A stretch of DNA of 53,897 nt from Candidatus Acidiferrum typicum (GTDB lineage: Bacteria > Acidobacteriota > Terriglobia > Acidiferrales > UBA7541): positions 31,178 to 85,074 of the forward strand of contig DLMH01000033.1 in assembly GCA_002478115.1 (NCBI GenBank), read 5' to 3'. Below, piece after piece: positions 27,863-38,909 of this stretch; position 1 is the first letter of the stretch; the number at the start of each line of letters is the position of its first letter. Under the pieces are notes generated by a model. That model did no database searches and was not told the DNA's origin. It saw only the letters and a program-made list of their open reading frames with translations. The translations under genes and the position numbers were made by a program.

Positions 27863-30268
27863 TTAGTTGGTCAAACTCGCGTCTTTATCGGCGCCCGAGA
27901 ATGAATCCGCGACGGGCGCAACACCAGTGTGCTCCAGCGGCACAATCGGGCGCTCCAGCGCAATTTGCAGCACTTCATCCATGGTTTCCACGAAGTGCAT
28001 TTTCAGGCTGGAGAGTATCTCCTGGGGGATATCCGCAAGGTCTTTCTCATTATCCTTCGGAAGCACGATGGTACGCAAGCCCATTCGGTGGGCGGCCAGC
28101 AACTTCTCCTTGACCCCGCCGATGGGGAGAACTTTGCCGCGAAGGGTGATTTCGCCGGTCATGGCGACGTCGCAGCGCACCGGGTTCTTGGTGAGGGCGC
28201 TGACGATGGAATTGCAGATGGTGATACCGGCGGAGGGGCCGTCCTTGGGGATGGCGCCTTCGGGGACGTGCACGTGAATGTCGAGGGTGCGGTAGAAATC
28301 CCTCTCGAGACCCAAAGCGGCGGTGCGAGAGCGCACATAGCTCATCGCGGCTTGCGCCGATTCCTGCATGACTTCGCCGAGTTTTCCGGTCGGCGTCAGG
28401 CGTCCCTTGCCTTCCATGGTGGTGGCCTCCACGGCCAGCACGGTGCCGCCGACTTCGGTCCAGGCGAGGCCGGTTGTCAAACCAATTTCGTTCTGCTTTT
28501 CGAGCCAGAATTCGCGGTATTTGAGGACGCCGAGGAATTCATTGACGTTTTCCGCGGTGATCTGGACGGAAGTTTCGGGGCCGTCCGCGACCACGCGGCG
28601 TGCCATCTTGCGGGCGATATTCTGGATTTCGCGTTCGAGGTTGCGCACACCCGCTTCGTGGGTATAGTGGCGGATCATGTGCAGCAGGCCATCATCGGTG
28701 AAGGTGAGATTCTTTTCAGAGAGGCCGGTGGCTTCCTGGGAGCGCTTGACGAGGAAACGCTTGGCGATCTCCAGCTTTTCCTGCTCGGTGTAGCCCGGGA
28801 GGCGCAGGATCTCCATGCGATCCATGAGGGGCTGCGGAATGGTGTGGAGAACATTGGCGGTGCAGACGAACATGACCTTGGAGAGATCGTATTCGACGTC
28901 CAGGTAGTGATCCGTGAAGGAGTGATTGATCTCTGGATCGAGGACTTCCATGAGGGCGGCGGACGGATCGCCGCGGAAGTCGGTGGACATTTTGTCCACT
29001 TCATCGAGGACGAAGATGGGATTAACGGTGCCAGCCTTCTTCATCATCTGGATGATCTGGCCGGGGAGGGCGCCAATGTAGGTGCGGCGATGGCCGCGAA
29101 TTTCGGCTTCATCGCGCACGCCGCCAAGGGAAACGCGGACAAATTTGCGGCCGGTGGCGTGGCCAATGGACATGGCAAGGGAGGTTTTGCCCACGCCGGG
29201 AGGCCCGACAAAGCAGAGGATGGAGCCCTTGGGATTCTTGACGAGTTGGCGCACGGCGAGGAATTCGAGGATGCGCTCCTTGATCTTCTCGAGGCCGTAA
29301 TGTTCTTTATTGAGGATTTCCTCGGCGGCCTTGATGTCGCGAATTTCCTTGGAGCGCTTTTTCCAGGGCACGGCGAGCAGCCAATCGATGTAATTGCGGC
29401 TGACGGTGGACTCCGCGGACATGGGGGGCATGAGTTCGAGGCGCTTCAATTCGGTGGCGGCCTTTTCGTGTACGTCCTTGGGCATGCCGGCGGCATCGAT
29501 CTTTTTCTTGAGGTCGTCGGTTTCGCTCTTTTCGCCGCGGCCGAGTTCTTTCTGAATGGCCTTAAGCTTTTCGTTGAGGTAATACTCTTTTTGAGCGCGC
29601 TCCATCTGGCGCTTAACGCGGGTATTGATATTGCGGTCAACGTTGAGCTTTTCGAGTTCGATTTCGAGAATATCGGCGACACGATTGAGGCGCTCGAGAG
29701 GGTCGGCGGTTTCGAGGAGGTCCTGCTTTTCGTCGACAGGGAGCTGCAGATTGGCGGCGATGGTGTCCGAGAGGCGGGAAGGATCGTCGACGCGCGCGGC
29801 GGCGATCATGGTGTCGTAGTTGAGGCTCTGGGAAAGCTTGATGAACTGCTCGTAGAGGGCGGTGACCTTCTGGACGAGCTGTTCGACTTGAGGAGTGGAT
29901 TCGATTTTGGCGGCCATCAGGCGGATAGTGGCGCGGAAGAAGCCTTCCTCGGGGCTGATGGAGACGGCGCGAGCGCGCTCGATGCCTTCGACGAGAACCT
30001 TGATGTTGCCATCGGGGAGCTTGACGCTCTGAACGATATTGGCGAGGGTACCGACGGCGTAGATTTCCTCGGGCTTGGGGTCGTCTACCGAGGCATCGTG
30101 CTGCGTGGAGAGAAAGATTTTCTTGTCACCCGCGAGGGCTTCTTCGAGAGCGCGGACGCTGGCCTCGCGGCCGACGATGAAAGGAGTCATCTGTTGCGGG
30201 AAGATGACCATGTCCCGCACCGGCATCATCGGTACGCGCTTCATTTCCTGTTTTTCGCGAGTGAACAT
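27863..30268 (-). CDS. lon: ATP-dependent Lon protease
   Basis: Homohexameric AAA+ protease that degrades misfolded and short-lived regulatory proteins. The 801-residue product contains the N-terminal substrate-recognition domain ([20 protein letters not shown]), a long coiled coil, the AAA+ module with [11 protein letters not shown] and FVLDEVDKM, and the Lon protease domain. The serine of DGPSAG is residue 679 and the catalytic lysine in [11 protein letters not shown] is 722, forming the Ser-Lys dyad. The start is ATG 30268; a second ATG eight codons in ([11 protein letters not shown]) is possible. It is transcribed with clpX upstream, 153 bases away across a family B repeat. Confidence 0.98.
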   Translation of the reverse strand: MFTREKQEMKRVPMMPVRDMVIFPQQMTPFIVGREASVRALEEALAGDKKIFLSTQHDASVDDPKPEEIYAVGTLANIVQSVKLPDGNIKVLVEGIERARAVSISPEEGFFRATIRLMAAKIESTPQVEQLVQKVTALYEQFIKLSQSLNYDTMIAAARVDDPSRLSDTIAANLQLPVDEKQDLLETADPLERLNRVADILEIELEKLNVDRNINTRVKRQMERAQKEYYLNEKLKAIQKELGRGEKSETDDLKKKIDAAGMPKDVHEKAATELKRLELMPPMSAESTVSRNYIDWLLAVPWKKRSKEIRDIKAAEEILNKEHYGLEKIKERILEFLAVRQLVKNPKGSILCFVGPPGVGKTSLAMSIGHATGRKFVRVSLGGVRDEAEIRGHRRTYIGALPGQIIQMMKKAGTVNPIFVLDEVDKMSTDFRGDPSAALMEVLDPEINHSFTDHYLDVEYDLSKVMFVCTANVLHTIPQPLMDRMEILRLPGYTEQEKLEIAKRFLVKRSQEATGLSEKNLTFTDDGLLHMIRHYTHEAGVRNLEREIQNIARKMARRVVADGPETSVQITAENVNEFLGVLKYREFWLEKQNEIGLTTGLAWTEVGGTVLAVEATTMEGKGRLTPTGKLGEVMQESAQAAMSYVRSRTAALGLERDFYRTLDIHVHVPEGAIPKDGPSAGITICNSIVSALTKNPVRCDVAMTGEITLRGKVLPIGGVKEKLLAAHRMGLRTIVLPKDNEKDLADIPQEILSSLKMHFVETMDEVLQIALERPIVPLEHTGVAPVADSFSGADKDASLTN

Positions 30269-30342
30269 GCAGGCCCCTGAAACTCCTTTGCAGCGGCTGA
30301 AGAAACTTCCTCCGCTGCCGATAAAAGAAAATCCGGAAAAGA

Positions 30343-30418
30343 CTTTCTTCAGGGGCTAAAGCCCATAGGTTATAGGGGCTTTACGCCGGGGCTGAAGCCC
30401 CGGCCTCCTAAAGAGAAC
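30343..30418. repeat. Double-hairpin repeat family B
   Basis: Nearly identical to the copy at 9588, including the hairpin CCGGGGCTGAAGCCCCGG (30386-30403) and the ends TTTCTTCAGGGGCTAAAGCCC and CCTCCTAAAGAGA. It lies between clpX and lon. Confidence 0.88.
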
Positions 30419-30421
30419 AAA

Positions 30422-31705
<1,284 letters not shown>

Positions 31706-31795
31706 CGGAGCCTTGGTTCCATTCTAGGCCGAATTCTCCCTCAGGCGAAAGAGAAAGTCTCTAGTACTGATAGCAATCAGCAACGCTGCGCAGGG

Positions 31796-32416
31796 TTACC
31801 TGTGCTTGTAGATGATCTCATCAATCATGCCGTATTCCTTGGCCTGCTCCGGGTTCATGATGTAATCGCGCTCGACGTCCTTCTCGATGCGCTCGATGGG
31901 CTGGCCGGAATGCTTGGCGAGGAGCTGATTGATGGTGGCACGCATGCGCAGAATCTCTTTGGCGTGCAAATCGATGTCGGTGGCCTGTCCGCCGAGGCCG
32001 CTCATCCAGGGCTGATGGATGAGGATGCGGGCGTTGGGCAGGGCAAAGCGCTTCTTGGGTGAGCCACCGGCAAGGAGTACGGCGGCGATGGAAGCGGCCT
32101 GGCCGACGCAGGTGGTGACCACGTCCGGCTTGACGAATTGCATGGTGTCGTAGATGGCGAAGCCCGCGGTAATGGAGCCGCCCGGGGAATTGATGTAGAG
32201 CTGAATGTCTTTTTCCGGGTCTTCGGCCTGGAGGAAGAGCATCTGGGCGGTGGCCAGGTTGGCGACGTGGTCGTCAATGGGCGTGCCGATAAAGATGATG
32301 TGTTCCTTGAGCAGCCGGGAATAGATATCGTAGGCGCGCTCGCCGCGGCTGGTCTGTTCGACCACCATGGGAATCAGAGTCGTGGCGTAATAGTCGGGTT
32401 CTTCTTTGTTCCTCAT
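31796..32416 (-). CDS. clpP: ATP-dependent Clp protease proteolytic subunit
   Basis: Tetradecameric serine protease that degrades substrates unfolded by ClpX. The 206-residue product starts [20 protein letters not shown]. It has [10 protein letters not shown] (oxyanion region), the nucleophile Ser109 in [11 protein letters not shown], His134 in ILIHQP, and the third catalytic residue in the [18 protein letters not shown] segment. The open frame continues 38 codons upstream to 32530, but those residues overlap the end of tig and are not family-like. ATG 32416 is therefore the start, overlapping nothing and lying 34 bases after the tig stop. Tight packing with tig and clpX indicates one operon. 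Confidence 0.97.
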   Translation of the reverse strand: MRNKEEPDYYATTLIPMVVEQTSRGERAYDIYSRLLKEHIIFIGTPIDDHVANLATAQMLFLQAEDPEKDIQLYINSPGGSITAGFAIYDTMQFVKPDVVTTCVGQAASIAAVLLAGGSPKKRFALPNARILIHQPWMSGLGGQATDIDLHAKEILRMRATINQLLAKHSGQPIERIEKDVERDYIMNPEQAKEYGMIDEIIYKHR

Positions 32417-32450
32417 GTGAACGAGTGTGCTCGCAAAAGCGGGGATGAAA

Positions 32451-33740
32451 TCACTTGACGCTGGTGGCACTGGCCGCGGCGACGGTCTTGACCTTGGCAG
32501 TTTGGGCCAGCCAGTCGACGGTTTTGTCACTCCGCAGCTTCGCTTTCATCCTATCGAGGGCACCCTGCTTTGTCAAACGAGCCTCGAGAACTTCGGCGGA
32601 TTCGCCACTATGACTGGCCAGGTGTTCGAGCTCCTTGTGGAGATCGTCATCGCCGACTTCGATCTTTTCCTCGGTGGCGATGCGGTCCACGACGAGTTCG
32701 GCTTTGACGTCATCCTTGGCGCGGTCTTGCTGGCGGCTGCGGAGGGTGACCCAGTCCACGTTGACGGCGCGGGGATCGACGCCCTGCTGGGCCAGGGAGC
32801 GGACTACGCGTTCAAGGCGGACATCCATTTGATGCTCGACGAGAGATTCGGGCACGGGGAAATCGTGAAGCTTGACGAGTTCGGCGAGGATTTTTTCGCG
32901 CGTGATGTCTTGCTGGTGATGGTCGCGCTCGTGCTCCAGGCCTTCGTGGATTTTCTTTTTCAGCTCGTCGAGGGAGGTGGCGTCGCTAACATCCTTGGCG
33001 AATTCATCGTTCAGTTCCGGGAGCTGTTTGGTCTTGATGCCGAGGACATCCACGGAATAGTGAAAGGTCTTGCCGGCGAGCTTGGCGTCGGGATAGTCGG
33101 CGGGGTAGGGGACGTCGAAATTCTTGTGGTCACCGGTGCTGGCGCCGCGGAGATTTTCGTTGAAGGGCTCCATGGTTTCCTCGGCGCCGACGTGGCAGAG
33201 GACGCTAGCGGCTTTCAGAGGCTCGCCGCCGCCTTCGGGCGTGCCGAGAAGCTTGACCTGGACGAAATCGTCGTTCTGGACGGTGCGGCCTTCGACGGGA
33301 ACGAAGGTGGCGGCGCGCTGCTGCATCTCGGCGAGGGTGTTGGCGACGCTTTCGTCGGTGATGGTCATTTCGGGGAGTTCGATTTCGAGGTTTTTGTAAT
33401 CGCCGAGAGAGAATTCGGGGAGGACTTCAAAGGAGGCGCGGAATTTGACGGGCTGGCCTTCGTTGTATTCGAGCTTGTCCACCTGGGGCTGAGAGACGGG
33501 CGTGAGCTTTTCTTCGGCGACGGCTTTTTCGACGCGCTCCGGGACAAGGGTCTGCAGGACTTCGCCCTTGATGTCTTCGGCGAAGCGCTTCTTGATCAGC
33601 GAGATCGGCGCCTTCCCCGGCCGGAAACCCGGCACGCGCGCCACCTTCGCCAAATCCTTCGCCACCTTCTCCGTCTGCTTGGCCACTTCTTCCGCCGGGA
33701 TTTCCAGCTCCAGCTCTCTCCGGCAAGTTGCTTCCGCCAT
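32451..33740 (-). CDS. tig: Trigger factor chaperone
   Basis: Ribosome-bound peptidyl-prolyl isomerase and chaperone that shields new chains. The 429-residue protein carries the ribosome-docking signature GFRPGKAP at residues 38-45, an FKBP-like middle domain ([18 protein letters not shown]) and a long helical C-terminal body. The FKBP domain lacks several consensus aromatic residues, so isomerase activity may be weak. The start is ATG 33740. It is first gene of the tig-clpP-clpX set, with a near-consensus promoter about 190 bases upstream. Confidence 0.97.
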   Translation of the reverse strand: MAEATCRRELELEIPAEEVAKQTEKVAKDLAKVARVPGFRPGKAPISLIKKRFAEDIKGEVLQTLVPERVEKAVAEEKLTPVSQPQVDKLEYNEGQPVKFRASFEVLPEFSLGDYKNLEIELPEMTITDESVANTLAEMQQRAATFVPVEGRTVQNDDFVQVKLLGTPEGGGEPLKAASVLCHVGAEETMEPFNENLRGASTGDHKNFDVPYPADYPDAKLAGKTFHYSVDVLGIKTKQLPELNDEFAKDVSDATSLDELKKKIHEGLEHERDHHQQDITREKILAELVKLHDFPVPESLVEHQMDVRLERVVRSLAQQGVDPRAVNVDWVTLRSRQQDRAKDDVKAELVVDRIATEEKIEVGDDDLHKELEHLASHSGESAEVLEARLTKQGALDRMKAKLRSDKTVDWLAQTAKVKTVAAASATSVK

Positions 33741-33925
33741 GGCGATTCTCCCTGTTGAGTGCGCGCAGAGTCTTGGTGAATTGCGCGTCGAAGCGATTTG
33801 CGCCAGCCCGGCCTTGCAGCGGGAAAGACAAATCCCGAGTGTCCCGTCACTAGCATGCTGTGTCTGGGGAACCTTCGGGAAACCACCTGCGGTGAAGGGC
33901 GGGCCGCAAAAAAATCCCAGATAAA

Positions 33926-33954
33926 AGTATAGGGGAGGGTGGGGCGGGGGTCAA
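33926..33954 (-). promoter_or_regulatory. Sigma-70-type promoter of the tig operon
   Basis: On the minus strand TTGACC (33954-33949), exactly 17 bases, then TATACT (33931-33926). Five of six bases match each consensus box. Transcription would start near 33919, leaving a leader of about 180 bases before tig. Confidence 0.72.
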
Positions 33955-34086
33955 CGCGGGGAGACACAAGAAATCCGCTGGCTGGGCCACACGTGCAGTC
34001 CTGGGCGCAAGTTGGCATGACAAGTATGGATTATCCGGCACAGCTTCCAGATGCACCTAAAGAACACGTCGTGGGGTTCGATTCGT

Positions 34087-34115
34087 TTGGCAGAAAGATG
34101 GTTTTTCGGTAAGCT
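34087..34115 (+). promoter_or_regulatory. Candidate promoter for the 34188 gene
   Basis: TTGGCA (34087-34092), 17 bases, TAAGCT (34110-34115). The spacing is right but the -10 box is weak. Confidence 0.35.
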
Positions 34116-34187
34116 GGCTTGGACACGTAGGTTAGGATTTGTGGGTTATCTGCGGCAATTCGATGCGAATTTAGGAGGATGTCCCCA

Positions 34188-34745
34188 ATGAAATTTGCGA
34201 TGAAGGCGTTGCTGGCGGTTGTGGCGGTGGCGGGATTGATGGTGTTGCCGGTGCGGGCGACGGACGATGTGGTGTCCGCGATCCACGGCACGATTACGAA
34301 ACTGGACGCTGGGGCCAAGACGGCGGTGGTCAAAACGGCGGATGGAACGGAGCACACGATTCATTTCGTGGATAAGACGGCTGTGCATGGCGCGGAGGCA
34401 ACCGAGACGGGCTCCAAGGATGCATTCCATGGGTTGAAGGAAGGATCGGAAGTGGCGGTGCACTACACGGAGAAGGGCAGCGAGAAGACGGCGGTGGAAG
34501 TGGACCACTTGGGCAAGGATGGGATCAAGTCCGTGGACGGAACAGTGTCCAGGGTTGGTGAAGGTGGAAAGACGGTCACGGTAAAGGCTGCCGATGGAAC
34601 GGAGCAGACGTTTGACGTGGTGGGCAAGGATACGAAGGAATCGGCAGTAGCCATTGGCAAGGGCGCGGATAAAACAGGGAAGGTCACGGTGTATTACACG
34701 GAGAGTGCGGGGAAGAAGGTGGCGCACTTTTTCCAGAAATTGTAG
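34188..34745 (+). CDS. Exported protein with two beta-rich repeats
   Basis: 185 residues. ATG 34188 is chosen because AGGAGG (34173-34178) sits nine bases upstream; the ATG at 34179 touches it. A signal peptide (MKALLAVVAVAGLMVLPVRA) leads to a periplasmic body made of two similar units. Each unit has a V-x-G-T-[IV]-[ST]-[KR] strand, a K-T-A-V-V-K / K-T-V-T-V-K strand, then ADGTE[HQ]T. The units resemble small OB-like or DUF5666-like folds. No enzyme motif is present. The function is unknown; a role in envelope stress or metal handling is only a guess. Confidence 0.72.
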   Translation: MKFAMKALLAVVAVAGLMVLPVRATDDVVSAIHGTITKLDAGAKTAVVKTADGTEHTIHFVDKTAVHGAEATETGSKDAFHGLKEGSEVAVHYTEKGSEKTAVEVDHLGKDGIKSVDGTVSRVGEGGKTVTVKAADGTEQTFDVVGKDTKESAVAIGKGADKTGKVTVYYTESAGKKVAHFFQKL

Positions 34746-34891
34746 AAGCCGAAGAGTTGCGTTGCACGGGTAAATCAGGATTTGTCTTTGCTCGTGCCAA
34801 GGGCGCTCGCCTGCATTTTGCGACGGGCAGGCCCTTCGAGGCTCAGGATAAACAGGAGGCGGCCCGCTGCAGAAAACCTGATGAACAAAGT

Positions 34892-34925
34892 CAAAGGCGC
34901 CCGCTTCAGAAAGCGGCCGCTACAC
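34892..34925 (+). repeat. Hairpin repeat family C, variant stem
   Basis: CCGCTTCAGAAAGCGG (34901-34916) followed by CCGCTACA. Compared with the copy at 15066, one C-G pair has become T-A in both arms. Confidence 0.8.
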
Positions 34926-35002
34926 ACCCAAGAGAAGGCGCCAGCTTCCCCGACCACGTCGGGGTACACGCCAAGGGGCCGTCACAAAAGCGGCACACCC
35001 AA

Positions 35003-35029
35003 GAACCGGTCTAAAGACCGGCCACTACG
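35003..35029 (+). repeat. Hairpin repeat family C, variant stem
   Basis: CCGGTCTAAAGACCGG (35006-35021) followed by CCACTAC; the stem is mostly different but still perfectly paired. Confidence 0.7.
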
Positions 35030-35108
35030 CGAGGAAACCCAGGAAAACAGCGAGGCCGGGCAAGGCAGTGCCGTGGCGCTGTGGTTTGTTGGCGGGGCAT
35101 GCGGCTGT

Positions 35109-35138
35109 AAAAGCGGCGGCGAGCCGCCGCACTCCAAA
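35109..35138 (+). repeat. Hairpin repeat family A
   Basis: AAAA, GCGGCGGCGAGCCGCCGC, ACTCCAAA. Confidence 0.85.
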
Positions 35139-35255
35139 GTGGCCAAGGAGCGGATCCTGTGGGGCGGGATCATGGACAGGTCACACGTCACCGGGGAAGA
35201 GTCCCACGTCACAGAGGGCTTCGCTTAAGATGTGGGTAGGACGGAGGGAACTTTC

Positions 35256-36110
35256 GTGAAGAATAGTGGCATCCTCCTGGTCCAGTGCCCCGACCGGAAG
35301 GGGCTGGACGCGACGATCGCGGAATTTATCTATCGCTACGACGGGAACATTTTGCATTTTGAACAGCACCAGGCGGGTGAAGAACGCTACTACCTGGCGC
35401 GCGTGGAATGGGACCTGGACGGATTCCGGCTGGAGCTGAAAGATTTCCCCGGGGCGTTTGGGCCGCTTGCGAAAAAGTTTGGGATGAACTGGCGGATCGC
35501 GCTGGGCAGCTACCGCCCCAGAGTGGCGATCTTCGTTTCCAAATACGATCACTGCCTGGTGGACCTGCTCTACCGGCAACGCAACGGCGAACTGGCGTGC
35601 GAATTCCCGCTGATGATCAGCAACCATCCCCACGCACAGCGCCACGCGGATTTTTACGGGATCCCCTACTACATATTTCCAGTGACGAGGGAGACGAAGG
35701 CGCAGGTGGAAGAGCAAGAACGCGAGTTGCTGGAGTCGCACCAGATCGATCTGCTGGTGCTGGCGCGGTACATGCAGGTGCTCTCGCCGGAATTCATTGC
35801 GCACTACCCGCAGCGGATCATCAACATTCACCATTCGTTTCTGCCGGCGTTTGTGGGAGGCAAGCCGCACCACCAGGCGTATGAACGCGGGGTGAAACTG
35901 ATTGGGGCGACGGCGCACTACGTAACGGAAGTGCTGGACGACGGGCCGATCATCGAGCAGGGCGTGACGCGCATTTCCCATCGCGATGGGCTGGAGGATC
36001 TGGTGGAGAAGGGGCGGGACCTGGAGAAGGTCGTGCTCTCGCGCGCGGTTCGCTGGCACATTGAGAATAGGATTCTGCTGTACAACAACAAGACAGTGAT
36101 TTTTGAATAA
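35256..36110 (+). CDS. purU: Formyltetrahydrofolate deformylase
   Basis: Splits 10-formyl-tetrahydrofolate into formate and tetrahydrofolate, balancing one-carbon units and feeding formate to purine synthesis. The 284-residue protein has an N-terminal ACT domain (ILLVQCPDRKGLDATIAEFI) and a formyltransferase-type catalytic domain. The latter contains the Asn of ISNHP, the His of INIHHSFLPAF and the Asp of VTEVLDDGPIIEQG. GTG 35256 is preferred because GGAGGG lies seven bases upstream; the frame also has an earlier GTG at 35232. The gene is alone, between repeat-rich spacers. Confidence 0.95.
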   Translation: MKNSGILLVQCPDRKGLDATIAEFIYRYDGNILHFEQHQAGEERYYLARVEWDLDGFRLELKDFPGAFGPLAKKFGMNWRIALGSYRPRVAIFVSKYDHCLVDLLYRQRNGELACEFPLMISNHPHAQRHADFYGIPYYIFPVTRETKAQVEEQERELLESHQIDLLVLARYMQVLSPEFIAHYPQRIINIHHSFLPAFVGGKPHHQAYERGVKLIGATAHYVTEVLDDGPIIEQGVTRISHRDGLEDLVEKGRDLEKVVLSRAVRWHIENRILLYNNKTVIFE

Positions 36111-36200
36111 AGGTGGAAGGGAAAAGCGGATCCTTCCGCTCCGTGCCGCAGAAGGCGCGGCACTTCGGCCGGAATGACAAAGTGGAAGTGGGGTGACATT

Positions 36201-36229
36201 TTGGAGTGCGGCGGCTCGCCGCCGTTTTT
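36201..36229 (-). repeat. Hairpin repeat family A, reverse orientation
   Basis: TTGGAGTGCGGCGGCTCGCC followed by GCCGTTTTT, the reverse complement of the other copies. Confidence 0.82.
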
Positions 36230-36283
36230 ACGGTTGAAGCGGCGCCGCTGCGTGAACATTTGGGCAGAAACTCTGTCCATAGC

Positions 36284-36313
36284 AAAAGCGGGAGCAAGCT
36301 CCCGCACTCCAAA
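36284..36313 (+). repeat. Hairpin repeat family A, variant stem
   Basis: AAAA, GCGGGAGCAAGCTCCCGC, ACTCCAAA. Two stem base pairs differ from the common form, with both arms changed. Confidence 0.85.
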
Positions 36314-36519
36314 GGATGCGGCAGCAGGTTTAGTCGGCGGCGATGGCACGGCTGAGTGCGGCGGTCAGGTTTACCCTGCTTGCCCCGATCTTCGAGGGGA
36401 GCTTCGAAGGGCCGCCGCTTTTGCGGGATGACAACGAACCAACGTTTTTCAGCAACCTCTGAAGTGGTACCCTCCCGAACGCTGTTTTGAGATGGCTCGC
36501 TGAGTTCTGAGGGTAGACT

Positions 36520-36606
36520 TGGTGCGGGAGAGAGGAGTTGAACCTCCACGACCTTTCGGCCACAAGATCCTAAGTCTTGCGCGTCTGCCAGTTCCGCCAC
36601 TCCCGC
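36520..36606 (-). tRNA. tRNA-Leu (anticodon UAG)
   Basis: 87 bases including an encoded CCA. Acceptor GCGGGAG pairs with CTCCCGC. The anticodon arm is CAAGA-CTTAGGA-TCTTG (anticodon TAG, codon CUA). A long variable arm is typical of leucine tRNA, and the T arm GGAGG-TTCAACT-CCTCT is complete. Confidence 0.95.
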
Positions 36607-36744
36607 ACCGGTACTACTGATGATACTTGGATTGCGTGGGTCTTGGCCAGACGGGAGGGAGATGCGGGTTGTGCTGGAATCCACTGGTGTAGAAGCGGAT
36701 AATGTGGGAACCCGAACCGAGCGGAGCGGGTGAAGGGCAGGCCG

Positions 36745-37584
36745 ATGATTCTGCAGCAGGACGACCCAATGGTGGTGATCCGGCAAACGGATCACGCGTT
36801 TCTGGCCGGTTTTTTTGCGCGGGAATGGGGCAACGAGACCTTCACGCGGCCGGAGCCGTTCGCATCGTTCTGTCTGGCTGCGGCGGAACATGACAACGGC
36901 TGGCAGGTATGGGAGCTGGCGCCGGGGGTCGATCCGAAGACGTTTACGCCGTACAGCTTCATGACGGTGCCGACGGAAGAGCACGTTGCGCTGTACCAGC
37001 GGGGAATTGAGCGCGCGGTGAAGGCGGATTTGTATGCGGGGCTGCTGGTGGCGGCGCATTGCACGGGCTTGTACGACCGGGCAAAGGCGACCATGCCGGG
37101 CTATTCGGCGAAGTACGTGAAGACGCAGGAGCAACACCAAGCCAATGATTTTGTGCAACGCCTGCGGCTGCAGCAATTGCGGCTGAAGGTGGACCTGCGG
37201 AATAATCCGGCGACGAAGCCGTTCACGGAAGAAAAACTGATCAAGGCGAACTCGCAGCGGCTGGACGCGCTGGACCGGCTGTCGCTGTTTTTCTGCCTGG
37301 GAAGCGCGGACGAAACAATCATCGAGGGCGTGCCCGTGAATGATGAGGGCGCGGAAGTGGATTGGGAAATACGCAAGGCGGGGAAGAATGAGTTCACGCT
37401 GGCGCCGTATCCCTTCCGGCGCGAACCCCTGGAATTTGCGATCCTGGCGCGGCGAATCCCAAAGCGACGGTACACGGAAGACGCGGAACTGCAGAAGGTC
37501 GTGACCGCAGCGTCGTATTTCAACATCCGGTTCACGTTGCGGCCAGGAGTGGCCAAGAACCGTTCGTACGCGGTGAACGCCTGA
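36745..37584 (+). CDS. DUF3891 family protein
   Basis: 279 residues. The pattern IRQTDHAFLAGFFAREWGN, AAAEHDNGWQVWE and AAHCTGLYDRAK matches the uncharacterised DUF3891 family, whose conserved His and Asp residues (HA, EHDNGW, HCTGLY) look like an HD-type metal site. I infer a possible hydrolase but the reaction is unknown. There is no signal peptide. ATG 36745 follows GGGCAGG; a GTG at 36730 would add five residues. It lies between tRNA-Leu and the DHH gene and probably has its own promoter. Confidence 0.78.
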   Translation: MILQQDDPMVVIRQTDHAFLAGFFAREWGNETFTRPEPFASFCLAAAEHDNGWQVWELAPGVDPKTFTPYSFMTVPTEEHVALYQRGIERAVKADLYAGLLVAAHCTGLYDRAKATMPGYSAKYVKTQEQHQANDFVQRLRLQQLRLKVDLRNNPATKPFTEEKLIKANSQRLDALDRLSLFFCLGSADETIIEGVPVNDEGAEVDWEIRKAGKNEFTLAPYPFRREPLEFAILARRIPKRRYTEDAELQKVVTAASYFNIRFTLRPGVAKNRSYAVNA

Positions 37585-37743
37585 GCAGGCGATTGATTCA
37601 ACCCCTGCAAATCGGAGATGTGGTGCAAGGCAAAGGTTGCGCAGGCCTTTGTGCTTGACTTTCTGCGATGAGACGTACATCTTAAAGGGCTTTGTTTCTT
37701 CTTCCGGCGGAGACGGTGGAGAGAGGAGACAAGCTCGATCGCC

Positions 37744-38703
37744 ATGACCAAAGTCCGACTGTGCTTTCACGATCGCTGCTTTGACGGAACCGCTTCGGCG
37801 GCGGTGTTCTACCGCTTCTACCGGGAGCGTGTTGACGGGAAGGCGGAATTCCAGTTCACGGGAATGACGCATAGGGCCAAGCATCCCTGGGAAGAAGGGC
37901 TGTTCGACGGGGATCAGAATGTCATCGTGGATTTCAAGTACGCGAATTCGCCAAAGGTGACGTGGTGGTTTGACCATCACCAGAGCGCCTTTCTGACGCC
38001 GGCGGATGCCGAGTATTTCCGGAGCTACCCCGGCAAGAACATGTACTACGACCCGGAGTACAAGTCGTGCACAAAGCTGATCGCCACGGTCACGAAAGAG
38101 AAGTTCGGGTTTGACACGAAGCCGCTGGAGAATTTGATTTACTGGGGTGACATCATTGACGGGGCGCAGTTTGCGACGGCGCAATCGGCGACGGAGATGG
38201 CGGAGCCGGCGACGCAACTGGCGCTGGTGATCGAGGCGGCCCCGGAAAACGGCATTCCGGCGCAGATCATTACGCAGTTGGCGTACCGGCCGCTGGCGGA
38301 GATGGTGAAGCTGCCGATTGTGGCGAAGCATCTGGAACCGCTGCTGGAGCGGCACTGGAAGTCCATCGAAGTGTTGCGGGAACGCTGCGAATCGCAAGAC
38401 GGCGTAATCTTTTTTGATGTAAGCGACCTGGACCTGGAAGGGTACAACAAATTTATTCCGTATTTGCTGCACCCGGAGGGCGTGTATTCGGTGAGCGTGA
38501 GCGCGTCGCCGGTGCGGGCGAAGGTGTCGCTGGGTACGAATCCGTGGAACCAGGCGACGGCGGACAAAAATCTGGCGTCGCTGGCCGAACAGTATGGTGG
38601 AGGCGGACACCCGCGGGTGTCCGCGATTTCGTTTGACCCGCAGGATTTGGAGCGGGCGCGGCAAGTGGCGCGGGATTTGGCGGCGGTGCTGCGGGCGAAG
38701 TGA
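37744..38703 (+). CDS. DHH/DHHA1 family phosphoesterase
   Basis: 319 residues. The DHH-type metal-binding motifs are altered but recognisable: FHDRCFDGTASA (motif I), VIVDFKYANSPKVTWWFDHH (motifs II-III, with DHH replaced by FDHH), GDIIDGAQF (motif IV), and a C-terminal DHHA1 domain ending GGGGHPRVSA. Related enzymes split short oligonucleotides, pAp or cyclic-dinucleotide products using manganese. Which substrate applies here cannot be told from sequence. The gene is complete, with its own ATG at 37744, and is the last chromosomal gene before the tRNA-Lys integration site. Confidence 0.85.
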   Translation: MTKVRLCFHDRCFDGTASAAVFYRFYRERVDGKAEFQFTGMTHRAKHPWEEGLFDGDQNVIVDFKYANSPKVTWWFDHHQSAFLTPADAEYFRSYPGKNMYYDPEYKSCTKLIATVTKEKFGFDTKPLENLIYWGDIIDGAQFATAQSATEMAEPATQLALVIEAAPENGIPAQIITQLAYRPLAEMVKLPIVAKHLEPLLERHWKSIEVLRERCESQDGVIFFDVSDLDLEGYNKFIPYLLHPEGVYSVSVSASPVRAKVSLGTNPWNQATADKNLASLAEQYGGGGHPRVSAISFDPQDLERARQVARDLAAVLRAK

Positions 38704-38804
38704 GGGAAGTGGCAAAGGTGCGGCGAGGCGTTGGCAGTGGGGCGGGCGTGGAACGCGCGTGTCGACAAGAAATTCCTGAGCGTGTAAAATGAAGAATTGT
38801 CCGT

Positions 38805-38880
<76 letters not shown>

Positions 38881-38909
38881 CTTCTTTCCCCTAACTGCTT
38901 CTGCTTCCA

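Larger units (their letters stand above)
33741..34187. other. Divergent promoter region between tig and an exported-protein gene
   Basis: 447 bases with no gene. It holds the tig promoter on the minus strand and a weaker candidate promoter for the plus-strand gene at 34188, separated by about 130 bases. Confidence 0.6.
34746..35255. other. Repeat-rich intergenic region
   Basis: 510 bases without a supported gene. It contains two family C hairpins, one family A hairpin and further degenerate copies (for example GGCGGCCCGCTGCAG near 34859). Confidence 0.65.
36111..36519. other. Repeat-rich region between purU and tRNA-Leu
   Basis: Two family A hairpins in opposite orientation plus GC-rich degenerate pieces such as CGTGCCGCAGAAGGCGCGGCA near 36141. 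No gene seen. Confidence 0.6.

Noticed and set aside
27929..30280. A 783-codon open frame on the plus strand opposite lon
   Set aside because: It is antisense to a full-length lon with every conserved motif; long antisense frames are common in high-GC genes. The same applies to frames opposite secA and the PilZ-like genes.
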